A stretch of DNA of 64,000 bases from Patescibacteria group bacterium (GCA_035549555.1 DASZQR010000010.1:744001-808000), one strand, 5' to 3'. Shown: positions 43,011 through 51,697, counted from the first letter of the stretch. A program made the numbers and translations. Notes: a model not told the origin generated them from the sequence alone.

Positions 43011-43319
43011 TTAACTGGAGTTACTCAAACTCTGTCTATATTCATTAATTGCATCTTGTATGGTCTGTTCATCTTCGTAAACTAATTGACAGGCTTTTTC
43101 TCGCATCTCCTCCTCATTAAAAGTTCCATTTGCTTTTAATGAATCTCGAGCTTCAAGTTTAGCAAGCCCAAGATCCAATCCTTCCTCCCAATCAAGTTTT
43201 GAAAGTTCTTTTAGTCTTTGTATTAATCCGGGAAATGTTACGTCTATAGCTGTGTCCAAAAAATCACAATAAATGTTATAAGATCTCACAGATTTCTCAT
43301 AAGTTCCTTCAACTGTCAT
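43011..43319 (-). CDS. Hypothetical helical protein
   Basis: 102 aa, acidic, predicted helical (LIQRLKELSKLDWEEGLDLGLAKLEARDSL). On its strand TATTAT ends 7 bp before the ATG. It is a single-gene unit facing away from pth. No family recognised. Confidence 0.55.
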   Translation of the reverse strand: MTVEGTYEKSVRSYNIYCDFLDTAIDVTFPGLIQRLKELSKLDWEEGLDLGLAKLEARDSLKANGTFNEEEMREKACQLVYEDEQTIQDAINEYRQSLSNSS

Positions 43320-43364
43320 AATTTAAATAATATATACAAATTCGTTTTCTGTTACAATACCCAT

Positions 43365-43937
43365 ATGAAACTTCTTGTTGGTCTTGGAAATCCAGAAGCC
43401 AAATATTTTAATACTCGTCATAACATTGGCTACAAATTTATTGACGCAATGAACGAAAACCTTAAAACAAAATATAAAAGAAAACCAGGAGCAAATTCTG
43501 AAAAATTTCTACAAAGCATTATTTGGGATTATTCTCCGTTTGCATGTCTTGCAAAGCCCTTAAAGTATATGAACGATTCAGGTATTTCAGTTAAAAAATT
43601 AGTTGATGCATATAAATTAGATTTAAAAGATCTATATATCGTTCACGATGATTTAGATATAGCCCTCGGTGAATATAAAATCCAGTTTGGAAAAGGTCCA
43701 AAAGTCCATAATGGCATTCAAAGTATTATCGATGAATTAGGAACTGATCAATTTGGAAGAATTAGAATTGGAATTGAAAACCGTCAGGCCTTGAGTGAAC
43801 AAAGTGAATCGAAAGGTCGCATTCCTGGAGACAAGTATGTTTTACAAGACTTCACAGCTGATGAAAAACCTGTTATAAATTGGACTATACAAAAGTTAAT
43901 CCATGACGAATTTTTCGAATCTCTCCGATACGCTTAA
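43365..43937 (+). CDS. pth: Peptidyl-tRNA hydrolase
   Basis: 190 aa. Motifs: LLVGLGNPEAKYFNTRHNIG (Asn and catalytic His), KPLKYMNDSG (Asn), and YIVHDDLDIALGEYKIQFG with the Asp, followed by KVHNGIQSI. It frees tRNA from peptidyl-tRNA dropped by ribosomes. Between RIGIENR and the YVLQDF strand there is an extra polar stretch (QALSEQSESKGRIPG). TACAAT at 43353-43358 ends 6 bp before the ATG. Confidence 0.93.
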   Translation: MKLLVGLGNPEAKYFNTRHNIGYKFIDAMNENLKTKYKRKPGANSEKFLQSIIWDYSPFACLAKPLKYMNDSGISVKKLVDAYKLDLKDLYIVHDDLDIALGEYKIQFGKGPKVHNGIQSIIDELGTDQFGRIRIGIENRQALSEQSESKGRIPGDKYVLQDFTADEKPVINWTIQKLIHDEFFESLRYA

Positions 43938-44181
43938 AAAATATCAATTAACTGATAAAGATAAATTCATTTCCGCTGAATTCCAAAAATATGCATACGA
44001 TTTAGCAGTTGAATTAGGAGATTTAGAACATAAATCTCTTTATATGAAATTAGCAAAAACGACTCCAAGAATCTTGCTTGAAAATGCCCGCACTTTTGTC
44101 AAAGATGCAGATAACGCTAGAAGTAAAGCAAGACTTTTTATGTGGAAGTTAAAACAGTTAAAAGAAGAAAAGAAAAAGTAG
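43903..44181 (+). CDS. Hypothetical helical protein coupled to pth
   Basis: 92 aa, overlapping the end of pth by 35 bp in another frame. Lys-rich and helical (DTLKKYQLTDKDKFISAEFQKYAYDLAVELGDLEHK; C-terminus KARLFMWKLKQLKEEKKK). A basic C-terminal helix could bind RNA; this is inference. The gene stops exactly where the minus-strand gene ends. Confidence 0.65.
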   Translation: MTNFSNLSDTLKKYQLTDKDKFISAEFQKYAYDLAVELGDLEHKSLYMKLAKTTPRILLENARTFVKDADNARSKARLFMWKLKQLKEEKKK

Positions 44182-44535
44182 TTATCTAAAAAATATTACT
44201 CCAGGAGTATTAGCAACTGTAATTGAGCCTTTTTCATAAATTCCTTTCATATTTTTATGGTAAGTATTACCATCTTCGTCAGTAACTATTGTAGAAGCTA
44301 AAGTTACAATTTTCCCTCTAGCAATAATTTCATTATTTTGTCTTATTTCGCCATTAGGCGCGGACGGCAATTGTATCAATATGCGAGCTTGTTGAAATAG
44401 AAAAAAAGAATTATGTAATACACCACCCTTAATAGCTCTGAAATATTGTTGTCCTTTTTCTTTGAAACTCATTGCATCAGGATTTATAATTGTAATTTCT
44501 CCTGTTTCATAATCTCTTTCTATGCCTGAGCTCAT
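44182..44535 (-). CDS. Hypothetical protein, beta-rich
   Basis: 117 aa. Alternating hydrophobic strands and turns (GEITIINPDAMSFKEKG; GKIVTLASTIVTDEDGNTYHK; GSITVANTPGVIFF). No signal peptide. On its strand TATAAT lies 10 bp before the ATG, back to back with the CvpA-CAP gene promoter. No family recognised. Confidence 0.55.
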   Translation of the reverse strand: MSSGIERDYETGEITIINPDAMSFKEKGQQYFRAIKGGVLHNSFFLFQQARILIQLPSAPNGEIRQNNEIIARGKIVTLASTIVTDEDGNTYHKNMKGIYEKGSITVANTPGVIFFR

Positions 44536-44561
44536 AATTAAATCTATTATATAATATAAAC

Positions 44562-45530
44562 ATGAATTTTTCTGGTAATTGGGTAGATCTTGTAATAATT
44601 TTAGTTTTAATCATTTTTACTTACCAAGGTTTTGTAAATGGTTTCTGGTCAATTCTTATTGATTTTATTTCCTTTTTTGGTTCGCTTTTATTATCTTTAA
44701 AGACTTATCAATTTATAAGCAGTATTCTCCAGAAAAATTTTGCAATTAATTTACAAATCGCAAACGCAGTTGGTTTTTTAGTTTCTGCAGTTTTTATTGA
44801 AATTATTATTAGTTATTTTCTAACTTTACTCATTTCAAAAATCCCCACAAAAATTCTTCATCATCCAGTAAACAAAATTATTGGCTGTATTCTTTCTTTT
44901 GCTCAAGGAGTTATTTTAGTTGCCTTTGTCATTACTTTAGCAATTGCTCTTCCAATAAATCCTAAAATTAAAACAGATATCAGTAATTCTCAAATTGGAA
45001 ATTATATCCTCAGCAAAACCGCTGGTTTAGAAAAAGAAATTGATAATGTTTTCGGAGGAGCCATAAACCAGTCGCTCACTTATTTAACTGTTGAGCCAGA
45101 AAGTAAAACTTCAGTTCCCCTTGATGCCCCAAGTAATAATTTAACGATTGATCGCGATGATGAAACAAAAATGTTTCAGTTAGTTAATGAAGAGCGAACT
45201 ATGCGCGGAATACAAGCTCTCACATGGGATATAAAATTAGTAGTTCTTGGGGAAAATTATGGAAAATTTATGTGGCAAAATCATTATTTTGGCCATTATG
45301 ATCAAGAAGGCCACGATGTTGCTTACCGTATGCAACAAGCAGAAATTAGCTATCAAGTAGCAGGGGAAAATCTGGCGCTTGCTCCAACAGTCGAAGTTGC
45401 CCACACTGGATTAATGAATTCTCCCGGTCATAAGGCAAATATTTTAGATAAAGATTTCAAAAAAATTGGAATCGGAGTAATTGATAATGGTTTTTACGGC
45501 AAAATTTTTGTGCAAGAATTCACAAATTAG
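44562..45530 (+). CDS. CvpA-like membrane domain fused to a CAP/SCP extracellular domain
   Basis: 322 aa. Residues 1-135 have four membrane segments in the CvpA pattern (VDLVIILVLIIFTYQGFVNGFWSILIDF...); residues about 200-322 are a CAP (cysteine-rich secretory/PR-1) domain: MFQLVNEERTMRGIQALTWD, HYFGHYDQEG, AGENLALAPTVEVAHTGLMNSPGHKANILD and IGIGV. CvpA proteins occur with colicin V production, and CAP domains bind lipids, sterols or cell-wall components. TATAAT at 44550-44555 ends 6 bp before the ATG. Confidence 0.9.
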   Translation: MNFSGNWVDLVIILVLIIFTYQGFVNGFWSILIDFISFFGSLLLSLKTYQFISSILQKNFAINLQIANAVGFLVSAVFIEIIISYFLTLLISKIPTKILHHPVNKIIGCILSFAQGVILVAFVITLAIALPINPKIKTDISNSQIGNYILSKTAGLEKEIDNVFGGAINQSLTYLTVEPESKTSVPLDAPSNNLTIDRDDETKMFQLVNEERTMRGIQALTWDIKLVVLGENYGKFMWQNHYFGHYDQEGHDVAYRMQQAEISYQVAGENLALAPTVEVAHTGLMNSPGHKANILDKDFKKIGIGVIDNGFYGKIFVQEFTN

Positions 45531-45545
45531 TTTAAAATGATTTAA

Positions 45546-46097
45546 ATGAAAAAAGAGCTTGCCCTCCATTTAATTACAACCATTCTATTATTTATTCCAG
45601 TTTTTCTTTTGCGCTTTTTGAATCTACAAAATCTTTCTAATAATTTAATTTTCCTTCCATATTTAATTGGCGGTCTTATTGGCGCAGTCTTGCCAGATAT
45701 TGATCACGTGATTTATGTTTATTATTTAAAGCCTTATGAGTTAACCAGCCAGCGTGTAATGTATCAAGCTCAAAAAGGAAATTTAACAGAAAGCTGGAAC
45801 ATTTTATCAAACACTCGAAGCGAGCGAACGAATTTAATTTTTCATTCCATATTATTTCAAATTATTTTTGTAATTTTAAGTTTTCTTGTCATTACTTCAT
45901 CAAGTAGTTTGCTTGGGAAAGGTCTTGTTATAGCTTTTTTACTACATCTTCTTTTAGATGAATATCTTGATTTAAAAACTAATATAAATTTACAAAACTG
46001 GTTTAAAAATATTCCAATTCAATTAGACCAAAACCAGTTAACAATTTATCTTCTTACAAATTTCGCGATCATTTTAATTTTTGCATTTCTGATGTAA
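45546..46097 (+). CDS. YdjM-like inner-membrane hydrolase domain protein
   Basis: 183 aa, four to five hydrophobic segments. PYLIGGLIGAVLPDIDHVI and later LIFHSILFQ and LLHLLLDEYLD place Asp and His residues as in the LexA-binding metal-dependent hydrolase (YdjM/DUF457) family. Between segments lies a short GC-richer stretch (NTRSERTN). TAAAAT at 45533-45538 lies 7 bp before the ATG. Function not established. Confidence 0.6.
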   Translation: MKKELALHLITTILLFIPVFLLRFLNLQNLSNNLIFLPYLIGGLIGAVLPDIDHVIYVYYLKPYELTSQRVMYQAQKGNLTESWNILSNTRSERTNLIFHSILFQIIFVILSFLVITSSSSLLGKGLVIAFLLHLLLDEYLDLKTNINLQNWFKNIPIQLDQNQLTIYLLTNFAIILIFAFLM

Positions 46098-46106
46098 AAT
46101 CCTCTT

Positions 46107-47510
46107 GTGACCAAACTCCAGGAAAAATATAAAGAAATTTCTCTTCTTTCTGATATCCAAGCGATTTTAAGCTGGGATGAAGAAGTTAATATGCCAGAAA
46201 AAGCTGCTGAAAACAGAGGAGAACAAACTGCGTTTTTAGTTTCACTACTAGCTGATAAATGGCAGGATAAAACTTTTCAGGATTTAATTTCAAAAGAAAA
46301 AAACAAAAATACAAAAAGAATTTTAGAGAGATCATTAAAAATTTACAATAAAATCCCAAAGAAATTATTAATAGAAGAATCAAAATTAATTTCTGAAAGT
46401 TTTACAGCTTGGGTTGAAGCGAGAAAGAAAAAAGATTTTAATATTTTTGCTCCGTATCTGGAAAAATTAATTTATATAAGTAGAAAAAAAGCGAAATATT
46501 TAGGATATAAAAATAATCCATACGATGCATTATTAGACCTCCACGAGCCAGGTTTAACTGCAGAATTTGTCGAAAATTTATTTTCTAAATTAACTCCACA
46601 GTTGTTAGAAATTATAAAAAATATAAAACAAACTAAAAAACATACTAAATTTAATATGAATATTAATAAACAAAAAGAAATTGCTGGATTTGTTTTGCAA
46701 AAAATGGGTTACGATTTTAATGCCGGAAGAATGGATGTTGCTCCTCACCCTTTTGAAACGACTTTGGGAAGGTTTGACGTTCGTATTACAAATCGTTACG
46801 ACGAAAAAAGTTTGGAAAGTTTAACTGGCGCAATGCATGAAGGCGGCCACGCCTTATACGAGCAGGGAGCAGACCTTAAATACGAAAACACTCCCTTAGA
46901 TCACGGTGTCTCCCTTGGGATTCACGAAAGTCAGTCCAGATTCTGGGAAAATATGATTGGAAGAAGTAGACAATTTTGTAAATATATTTCATCAAAATAT
47001 AATTTAACTCCGGATGAAATTTATAATTTATTAAATAAAGTTGAAAAAAGTTTCATCAGAGTTGATGCAGATGAGGTAACTTACAATTTACATATAGCAA
47101 TTCGTTTTGAAATTGAAAATGATCTAATTAACGGAAAAATAAAAGTTAAAGATTTGCCTGAAGTCTGGAATTCGAAAATGAAAAAATATTTAGGAATCAC
47201 TCCAAAAAATAATTCCGAAGGAGTTTTGCAGGATATTCATTGGGCTCACAATTCTTTTGGCTATTTTCCAACATATACTTTGGGAAATTTGTATGCAGGG
47301 CAATGGTATTATTTTCTTAAAAAAGATATTAAAAATTTTGATAAGTTGGTCGAATCTGGAAACTTCAAACCAATTTTAAATTGGCTAAGAAAAAATATTC
47401 ACCAGTATGGAAGTTTTTATTATCCAGATGAATTAGTTAAACGCGTTACAGGAGAATCTCTTAATCCAGATTATTTTGTAAATTATTTAAAAGAAAAATA
47501 TGAAAGTTAA
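46107..47510 (+). CDS. Carboxypeptidase M32 (Taq type)
   Basis: 467 aa from GTG 46107. The zinc site is MHEGGHALYEQG (His244, Glu245, His248), preceded by HPFETTLGRFDVRITNRY and followed by DHGVSLGIHESQSRFWENMIG (third ligand Glu) and WAHNSFGYFPTYTLGNLYA, all M32 signatures. It trims C-terminal residues from peptides in the cytosol. TAAAAT at 46095-46100 ends 6 bp before the GTG, which supports this start. Confidence 0.94.
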   Translation: MTKLQEKYKEISLLSDIQAILSWDEEVNMPEKAAENRGEQTAFLVSLLADKWQDKTFQDLISKEKNKNTKRILERSLKIYNKIPKKLLIEESKLISESFTAWVEARKKKDFNIFAPYLEKLIYISRKKAKYLGYKNNPYDALLDLHEPGLTAEFVENLFSKLTPQLLEIIKNIKQTKKHTKFNMNINKQKEIAGFVLQKMGYDFNAGRMDVAPHPFETTLGRFDVRITNRYDEKSLESLTGAMHEGGHALYEQGADLKYENTPLDHGVSLGIHESQSRFWENMIGRSRQFCKYISSKYNLTPDEIYNLLNKVEKSFIRVDADEVTYNLHIAIRFEIENDLINGKIKVKDLPEVWNSKMKKYLGITPKNNSEGVLQDIHWAHNSFGYFPTYTLGNLYAGQWYYFLKKDIKNFDKLVESGNFKPILNWLRKNIHQYGSFYYPDELVKRVTGESLNPDYFVNYLKEKYES

Positions 47511-47970
47511 TTGGTTAAGAGTAATCAAAACTTTAAACTTAATTTTTTGGTTCCCAATCGCAATAATCTCTCTTCTATTTCCAATAGAAGAAGCAGTTTC
47601 TTATTCTAAGATCAGTTATTTTTTTGTTGGAATCCTAATAATGCTTATTCTTCTTTGTGGATCGTTTTTAATAAATATTTTTAATATAATTTTTGTTATT
47701 TTAGGAAACTTATATTTAGTTAAATTCAAGAAGATAATTAACTCTAATATTTATATCACCTTTATTGCAGCTCTTTTAAATTTATTTTTATTCATTGTCT
47801 TAGAATTAACTTGCAACACTAACCCTGTTTGTTATGAAGAAGGTTCATTGATAAGTGGAAGCGGAATAATTTTATTTATTTTTGCGGGAACCATTTTTTG
47901 GACTTTACCATTTTCTTATATCTGCAATAAGGTAATTTTAAGGTTCTCAAAAAATAAATTTATCTCTTGA
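47500..47970 (+). CDS. Four-span membrane protein of unknown function
   Basis: 156 aa with four hydrophobic segments and little else; a Cys-containing outer loop lies near residue 105 (ELTCNTNPVCYEEGS). It overlaps the carboxypeptidase end by 11 bp. No family recognised. Confidence 0.65.
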   Translation: MKVNWLRVIKTLNLIFWFPIAIISLLFPIEEAVSYSKISYFFVGILIMLILLCGSFLINIFNIIFVILGNLYLVKFKKIINSNIYITFIAALLNLFLFIVLELTCNTNPVCYEEGSLISGSGIILFIFAGTIFWTLPFSYICNKVILRFSKNKFIS

Positions 47971-47996
47971 CTTCATTAATAATTTAAAGATATAGT
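47967..47996 (+). promoter_or_regulatory. Sigma-70-type promoter for trxA
   Basis: TTGACT (47967-47972), 18 bp spacer, TATAGT (47991-47996). The -35 overlaps the stop codon of the membrane-protein gene. Predicted transcript start is about 48003, giving a leader near 10 nt for the redox operon. Confidence 0.65.
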
Positions 47997-48012
47997 GTGG
48001 ACAGCTTAAAAT

Positions 48013-48333
48013 ATGGCAACTATTAATATTGCGGACAGTGATTGGGAAGAAAAAGTTTTAAAAAGTTCGACTCCTGTATTGGTAGATTTCTGGGCAACAT
48101 GGTGCGGCCCATGCAAAATGGCAGAGCCGGTTTTAGAAGAACTGTCAAATGAATATGCAGGTAAAGTTACAATTCTCAAGGTTGATGTTGATGCAAATCC
48201 GCTCGAATCAGGAAAATTAGGAATAATGTCAATTCCGACAACTGTTTTATTTAAAGACGGAAAAGAAATTGGTAGACAAGTAGGTTTTTCAGGTAAAGGA
48301 AGCTTTGAAGATTTAATCAAAAAAGGAATTTAA
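48013..48333 (+). CDS. trxA: Thioredoxin
   Basis: 106 aa. Thioredoxin fold with active site FWATWCGPCKMAEP (WCGPC), VDVDANP and the cis-Pro in SIPTTVLFKDG. It reduces cytosolic disulfides and is itself reduced by the reductase encoded two genes on. It heads the block with the Pro-rich peptide, trxB and a DsbA-like gene. Confidence 0.97.
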   Translation: MATINIADSDWEEKVLKSSTPVLVDFWATWCGPCKMAEPVLEELSNEYAGKVTILKVDVDANPLESGKLGIMSIPTTVLFKDGKEIGRQVGFSGKGSFEDLIKKGI

Positions 48334-48352
48334 TTTTAAGGAGGTGATTTAA

Positions 48353-48583
48353 ATGCAACAAGATCAAAATAACGGCGGACAAATGCCAGGACAGCAACCA
48401 ACAATGCCAGCTGATCCAAATGCACCAGTCATGCCACCTACACCAGAACCAACTCAACCAGCAACACCAGCACCAGCACCAGAAGGACAACCAACTGGAA
48501 TGCCAGGTGAAATGCCAAAACCAGAAGGTCAAGGTGATTCAGGAGTAAACATGCCACCAGCAAACGGTGGACAAACAATGTAA
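48353..48583 (+). CDS. Pro/Gln/Met-rich low-complexity peptide
   Basis: 76 aa with no Cys and no hydrophobic core, made of repeats such as MPADPNAPVMPPTPEP, QPATPAPAPEGQP and GMPGEMPKPEG. A full Shine-Dalgarno (AAGGAGGTGAT, 48341-48351) precedes the ATG, the strongest in the window, so high translation is expected. Disordered linker or surface-binding roles are possible; function unknown. Proline uses CCA almost only. Confidence 0.7.
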   Translation: MQQDQNNGGQMPGQQPTMPADPNAPVMPPTPEPTQPATPAPAPEGQPTGMPGEMPKPEGQGDSGVNMPPANGGQTM

Positions 48584-48585
48584 TA

Positions 48586-49485
48586 ATGAATGAAGTTTTT
48601 GATATAGCTGTGATCGGATCCGGCCCAGCCGGTCTGACCGCAGCTATTTACACTACAAGAGGATCTGCAAAAACTATTCTTTTTGCAGGAGAAAGTTGGG
48701 GCGGGCAATTAATGCTTACCACGTTAGTTGAAAATTACCCTGGCTTTCCTGATGGAATTCAGGGCCCGGATTTAATGGCCAATATGAGGAAGCAAACAGA
48801 AAATGTTGGCGCAAAAATTGTAAACGAAAAAGTAACTTCAGTAGATTTTAGTAGTAAGCCCTTTACTATCAATAATTCATATAAAGCAAAAGTCGTGATT
48901 ATAGCAACTGGCGCCGAAACTGTGTGGTTGGGAGTTCCTGGTGAACAAAAATTAATTGGCCGCGGTGTTTCTTCTTGTGCTCCCTGCGATGCACCGTTTT
49001 TTAAAAATAAAAAAGTCGCAGTAGTTGGTGGAGGAGATTCAGCAATGGAAGAAGCCTTAGTTTTAGAAAAAGTTGCAAGCGAAGTAACAATTCTTTGTAG
49101 AAAAGATGTTTTTCGTGCATCAAAAATAATGCAGGAAAAAGTTTTAAAAAATCCAAAAATAAAAGTGATGTTTAATACAGAAATTAAAGAAATGGTAGGA
49201 GATCAAAAACTGGAAAAATTAATTTTAAACAACGGAGAGTTAGTAGTTGATGGAGTTTTTGTAGCAATCGGTCATTCGCCGTCATCCAATATTTTCCAAG
49301 GAAAAATTGAATTAGATGAAAAAGGTTTTATAAAAATGTTTGAAAAAGATGGATATCACACATTAACTTCTGTTGAGGGAGTTTTTGTTGCAGGCGATGT
49401 TCATGATTATCATTATAAGCAAGCAATCACAGCGGCAGGTTTGGGGTGTATGGCTGCTCTTGACGCCTTGAAATATCTCGGCTAA
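48586..49485 (+). CDS. trxB: Thioredoxin reductase
   Basis: 299 aa flavoprotein. FAD motif IAVIGSGPAGLTAAIYTTRG, redox site SSCAPCDAPF (Cys131, Cys134; usually CATC), second dinucleotide motif VAVVGGGDSAMEEAL and C-terminal FAD contact GVFVAGDV. Transfers electrons from NAD(P)H to thioredoxin. It starts 2 bp after the Pro-rich peptide gene, consistent with one operon with trxA. Confidence 0.96.
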   Translation: MNEVFDIAVIGSGPAGLTAAIYTTRGSAKTILFAGESWGGQLMLTTLVENYPGFPDGIQGPDLMANMRKQTENVGAKIVNEKVTSVDFSSKPFTINNSYKAKVVIIATGAETVWLGVPGEQKLIGRGVSSCAPCDAPFFKNKKVAVVGGGDSAMEEALVLEKVASEVTILCRKDVFRASKIMQEKVLKNPKIKVMFNTEIKEMVGDQKLEKLILNNGELVVDGVFVAIGHSPSSNIFQGKIELDEKGFIKMFEKDGYHTLTSVEGVFVAGDVHDYHYKQAITAAGLGCMAALDALKYLG

Positions 49486-49488
49486 AAT
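49460..49488 (+). promoter_or_regulatory. Promoter for the DsbA-like gene, inside the end of trxB
   Basis: TTGACG (49460-49465), 17 bp spacer, TAAAAT (49483-49488), with 6 bp from the -10 to the ATG at 49495. It gives a leaderless transcript independent of trxA-trxB. Confidence 0.65.
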
Positions 49489-49494
49489 GCGCAT

Positions 49495-50394
49495 ATGGCT
49501 AAGGCAAAACAAAAAGAAACTGTTACTACAAAACAAAACAGTATTTTAGAAAACTTAAAAAAGTTTAATATAAAATCAATTTTAATTGTTGCAGTTATCT
49601 TAATGGCATTTGTAATCGGCCGCCTCACTCAAAAAGTTGAAGATCTTACAGGAGTTTCTGCAACAACAAATACTACAGCTACAACAACTGGAACAGGTAC
49701 AACTGGTACAACCACTCCAACAGTTTCGCTAGATACAATTAAAGGTTTATGGGATAAAAACATCATAAAATTGGGTAATGCAAACTCTAAATTATTATTC
49801 GTAGAAGTTGTTGATCCTAGCTGTCCATATTGCCATGCCGCCGGTGGATATGATCCCGAAGTTGGTCAACAAATGGGGACTCAATTTACTTATTCAGCTA
49901 ATGGAGGTAGTTACCAACCACCAGCAAGCGAAATGGAAAATTTAGTAAAACAAGGAAAAGCCTCAATGGCATTTGTTTATTATCCTGGCCATGGTGATGG
50001 AGAAGTTGGAATGACAGCTTTATATTGTGCAAACGAACAGAGTAAATTTTGGCAGGTTAATAACCTTCTTATGTCAAATGCTGGCTATAATCTAATGAAT
50101 AATACGAAAATTAAATTTAATCCAACACAAACTGATATAACTAATGGTTTTAGAGCTTATCAACCACAAGACGCTACAACAATGGCAAACTTCTTGAAAT
50201 CCGCTGTTGATACCAATTTCATGACTTCGTGCATTAATAGCAAGAAATATGTTTCTCAACTTACTGATGATACAAATTTAGCAACATCACTTGGAGTAAC
50301 AGGAACTCCAGGTTTTTTTGTTAATTCAACCTTGTATCCAGGTGCATATTCCTGGACAGACATGCAGTCTACAGTAAATTCAGCTCTCAAGTAA
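49495..50394 (+). CDS. Membrane-anchored DsbA-like thioredoxin-fold protein
   Basis: 299 aa. A cytoplasmic Lys-rich start, one membrane segment (about 28-43), a Thr/Gly-rich linker (residues 56-77) and an outer DsbA-type domain with active site DPSCPYCHAAG (Cys110, Cys113) and cis-Pro loop GTPGFFVNS. It probably forms or shuffles disulfides outside the membrane, such as in the Cys-bearing surface proteins of this window. The stop overlaps the convergent methyltransferase gene. Confidence 0.9.
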   Translation: MAKAKQKETVTTKQNSILENLKKFNIKSILIVAVILMAFVIGRLTQKVEDLTGVSATTNTTATTTGTGTTGTTTPTVSLDTIKGLWDKNIIKLGNANSKLLFVEVVDPSCPYCHAAGGYDPEVGQQMGTQFTYSANGGSYQPPASEMENLVKQGKASMAFVYYPGHGDGEVGMTALYCANEQSKFWQVNNLLMSNAGYNLMNNTKIKFNPTQTDITNGFRAYQPQDATTMANFLKSAVDTNFMTSCINSKKYVSQLTDDTNLATSLGVTGTPGFFVNSTLYPGAYSWTDMQSTVNSALK

Positions 50395-50916
50395 TTCAGT
50401 AATTTTGTAGGCCACCACTGCAGCAGCCCCCCAGACATTAAATGAATGATTTATTCCGTACATTGGCAACTCTACAATGATATCAGCTGTCTCCAAAACC
50501 TCTTTCTTAACTCCACCAGTTTCATTTCCCACCACAATCGCACAGGGGAATTTAACTTTAGAACTTAACTCTTTTATTGGTATTGATCTTTTATCTTGTT
50601 CTACAGCAATTATCTGTACACCCTCACTTTTTAATTTATTAATTACCTCCATTATGTCATCAATCTTGCTCCAAGGTACCCAATTTTCTGTTCCCACTGC
50701 CGCTTTATGGATTCTTGAAGATGGGGGATATTCGCTCTCGCCACAAATAAACAGTCTTTTTGCAGAAACCGCATCAGAAAGTCTAAAAAGAGATCCAATA
50801 TTATATGTATCAATCACATTATCGCTTACTATATAGATAGGATTATGTCTGATCGTTTTTAAATCCTCTTCAGAAGGTGTCTGATGACGAAGCACTCCAG
50901 GTTTTAATTTTTGCAT
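50380..50916 (-). CDS. TrmH/SpoU-family RNA 2'-O-methyltransferase
   Basis: 178 aa SPOUT fold. Motif 1 NIGSLFRLSDA, motif 2 CAIVVGNETGGVKKE, motif 3 ELPMYGINHSFNVWGAAAVV, which together form the trefoil-knot SAM site. It methylates tRNA or rRNA riboses; the target is unknown. On its strand TAAAAT ends 6 bp before the ATG. It overlaps the DsbA-like gene tail to tail by 15 bp. Confidence 0.9.
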   Translation of the reverse strand: MQKLKPGVLRHQTPSEEDLKTIRHNPIYIVSDNVIDTYNIGSLFRLSDAVSAKRLFICGESEYPPSSRIHKAAVGTENWVPWSKIDDIMEVINKLKSEGVQIIAVEQDKRSIPIKELSSKVKFPCAIVVGNETGGVKKEVLETADIIVELPMYGINHSFNVWGAAAVVAYKITELLES

Positions 50917-50945
50917 ATTGCTATTTTACCAAAAACAAGCCGCTT

Positions 50946-51182
50946 TTAATAATTCGGCGCCACGTAAGAAGAAGTAGTTGGAGAAATGTAGCCATTATTC
51001 ATATTATTTCTTGCTATAAAAAAATAATAAATTACAAAATAAACTACCGCACCAATAACTAAATAAATCACAATCCATTGCCAGAGAGGCCTTTTCCCAT
51101 AACCTTTCGTGTATGACTTAGAATAACTTTTCTTTGCTGAAGTTTTCTTTGTTGTTTTCTTGCTTTTCTTCTTTGTTGCCAT
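50946..51182 (-). CDS. Lys-rich single-span membrane protein
   Basis: 78 aa. The first 30 residues are Lys/Ser/Thr-rich (ATKKKSKKTTKKTSAKKSYS), then one membrane segment (WIVIYLVIGAVVYFVIYYFF), then a short Asn/Tyr/Ser outer tail. The basic tail could touch nucleic acid at the membrane; this is inference. Confidence 0.65.
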   Translation of the reverse strand: MATKKKSKKTTKKTSAKKSYSKSYTKGYGKRPLWQWIVIYLVIGAVVYFVIYYFFIARNNMNNGYISPTTSSYVAPNY

Positions 51183-51229
51183 AATTAAATATAAAAAGTT
51201 TCAAAAAGACTTGTCAAGATATAAAATCA

Positions 51230-51697
51230 TCATTCTAACATAGTCCCTTTAGGAACTAATTGTGGGATGCTAAAATCTTTTTCTCTAATTTGGTCTGCCA
51301 ATCTGTGGAAAGTTGCCTTTATGTCTATTTCTTTTGGTAATTCTTCCACAGTCATAAAACCTGCTGCTTTCATTCTTGCATCATGGTCGTCAATTCTATC
51401 TCTACTTGGATAACTAGCCCTTACTAATTTCCCATCCCCAGTTGCTTGATACATAAGTTGCTGTTCACCATACATACTTTTATCAGGAATTGTAAAAATT
51501 GATATATTTTGTTGTTCTGGTGTATTTATGCAATTCAGCATTTCAAACCATCTTCCTCCCAATTTAACACTAAATTCAATAACATCAACCTTATAGGAAC
51601 CAGAATGTCTTTCAAAAACAAATTTCCTGTCTTTTGAATCATTCAAATATTCTACTTTTCTCACACCTGGAGCTTCTACTAAAAAATCTTCCGCCAT
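51230..51697 (-). CDS. Hypothetical protein, paralogue of the gene at 61865
   Basis: 155 aa, soluble. It aligns along its length with the 155-aa product at 61865-62332: VEYLNDSKDRKFVF, RWFEMLNCI, a Tyr-x-x strand, RIDDHDARMKAAGF and ELPKEIDIKATFHRLADQIREKDFSIPQL all have counterparts. No known family was recognised. It is a single-gene unit between a membrane-protein gene and the export operon. Confidence 0.7.
   Translation of the reverse strand: MAEDFLVEAPGVRKVEYLNDSKDRKFVFERHSGSYKVDVIEFSVKLGGRWFEMLNCINTPEQQNISIFTIPDKSMYGEQQLMYQATGDGKLVRASYPSRDRIDDHDARMKAAGFMTVEELPKEIDIKATFHRLADQIREKDFSIPQLVPKGTMLE

Noticed and set aside
48317-48532. Trp-rich minus-strand frame opposite the Pro-rich peptide
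   Set aside because: Trp/Cys runs are the antisense of CCA repeats; the plus strand has a full Shine-Dalgarno.
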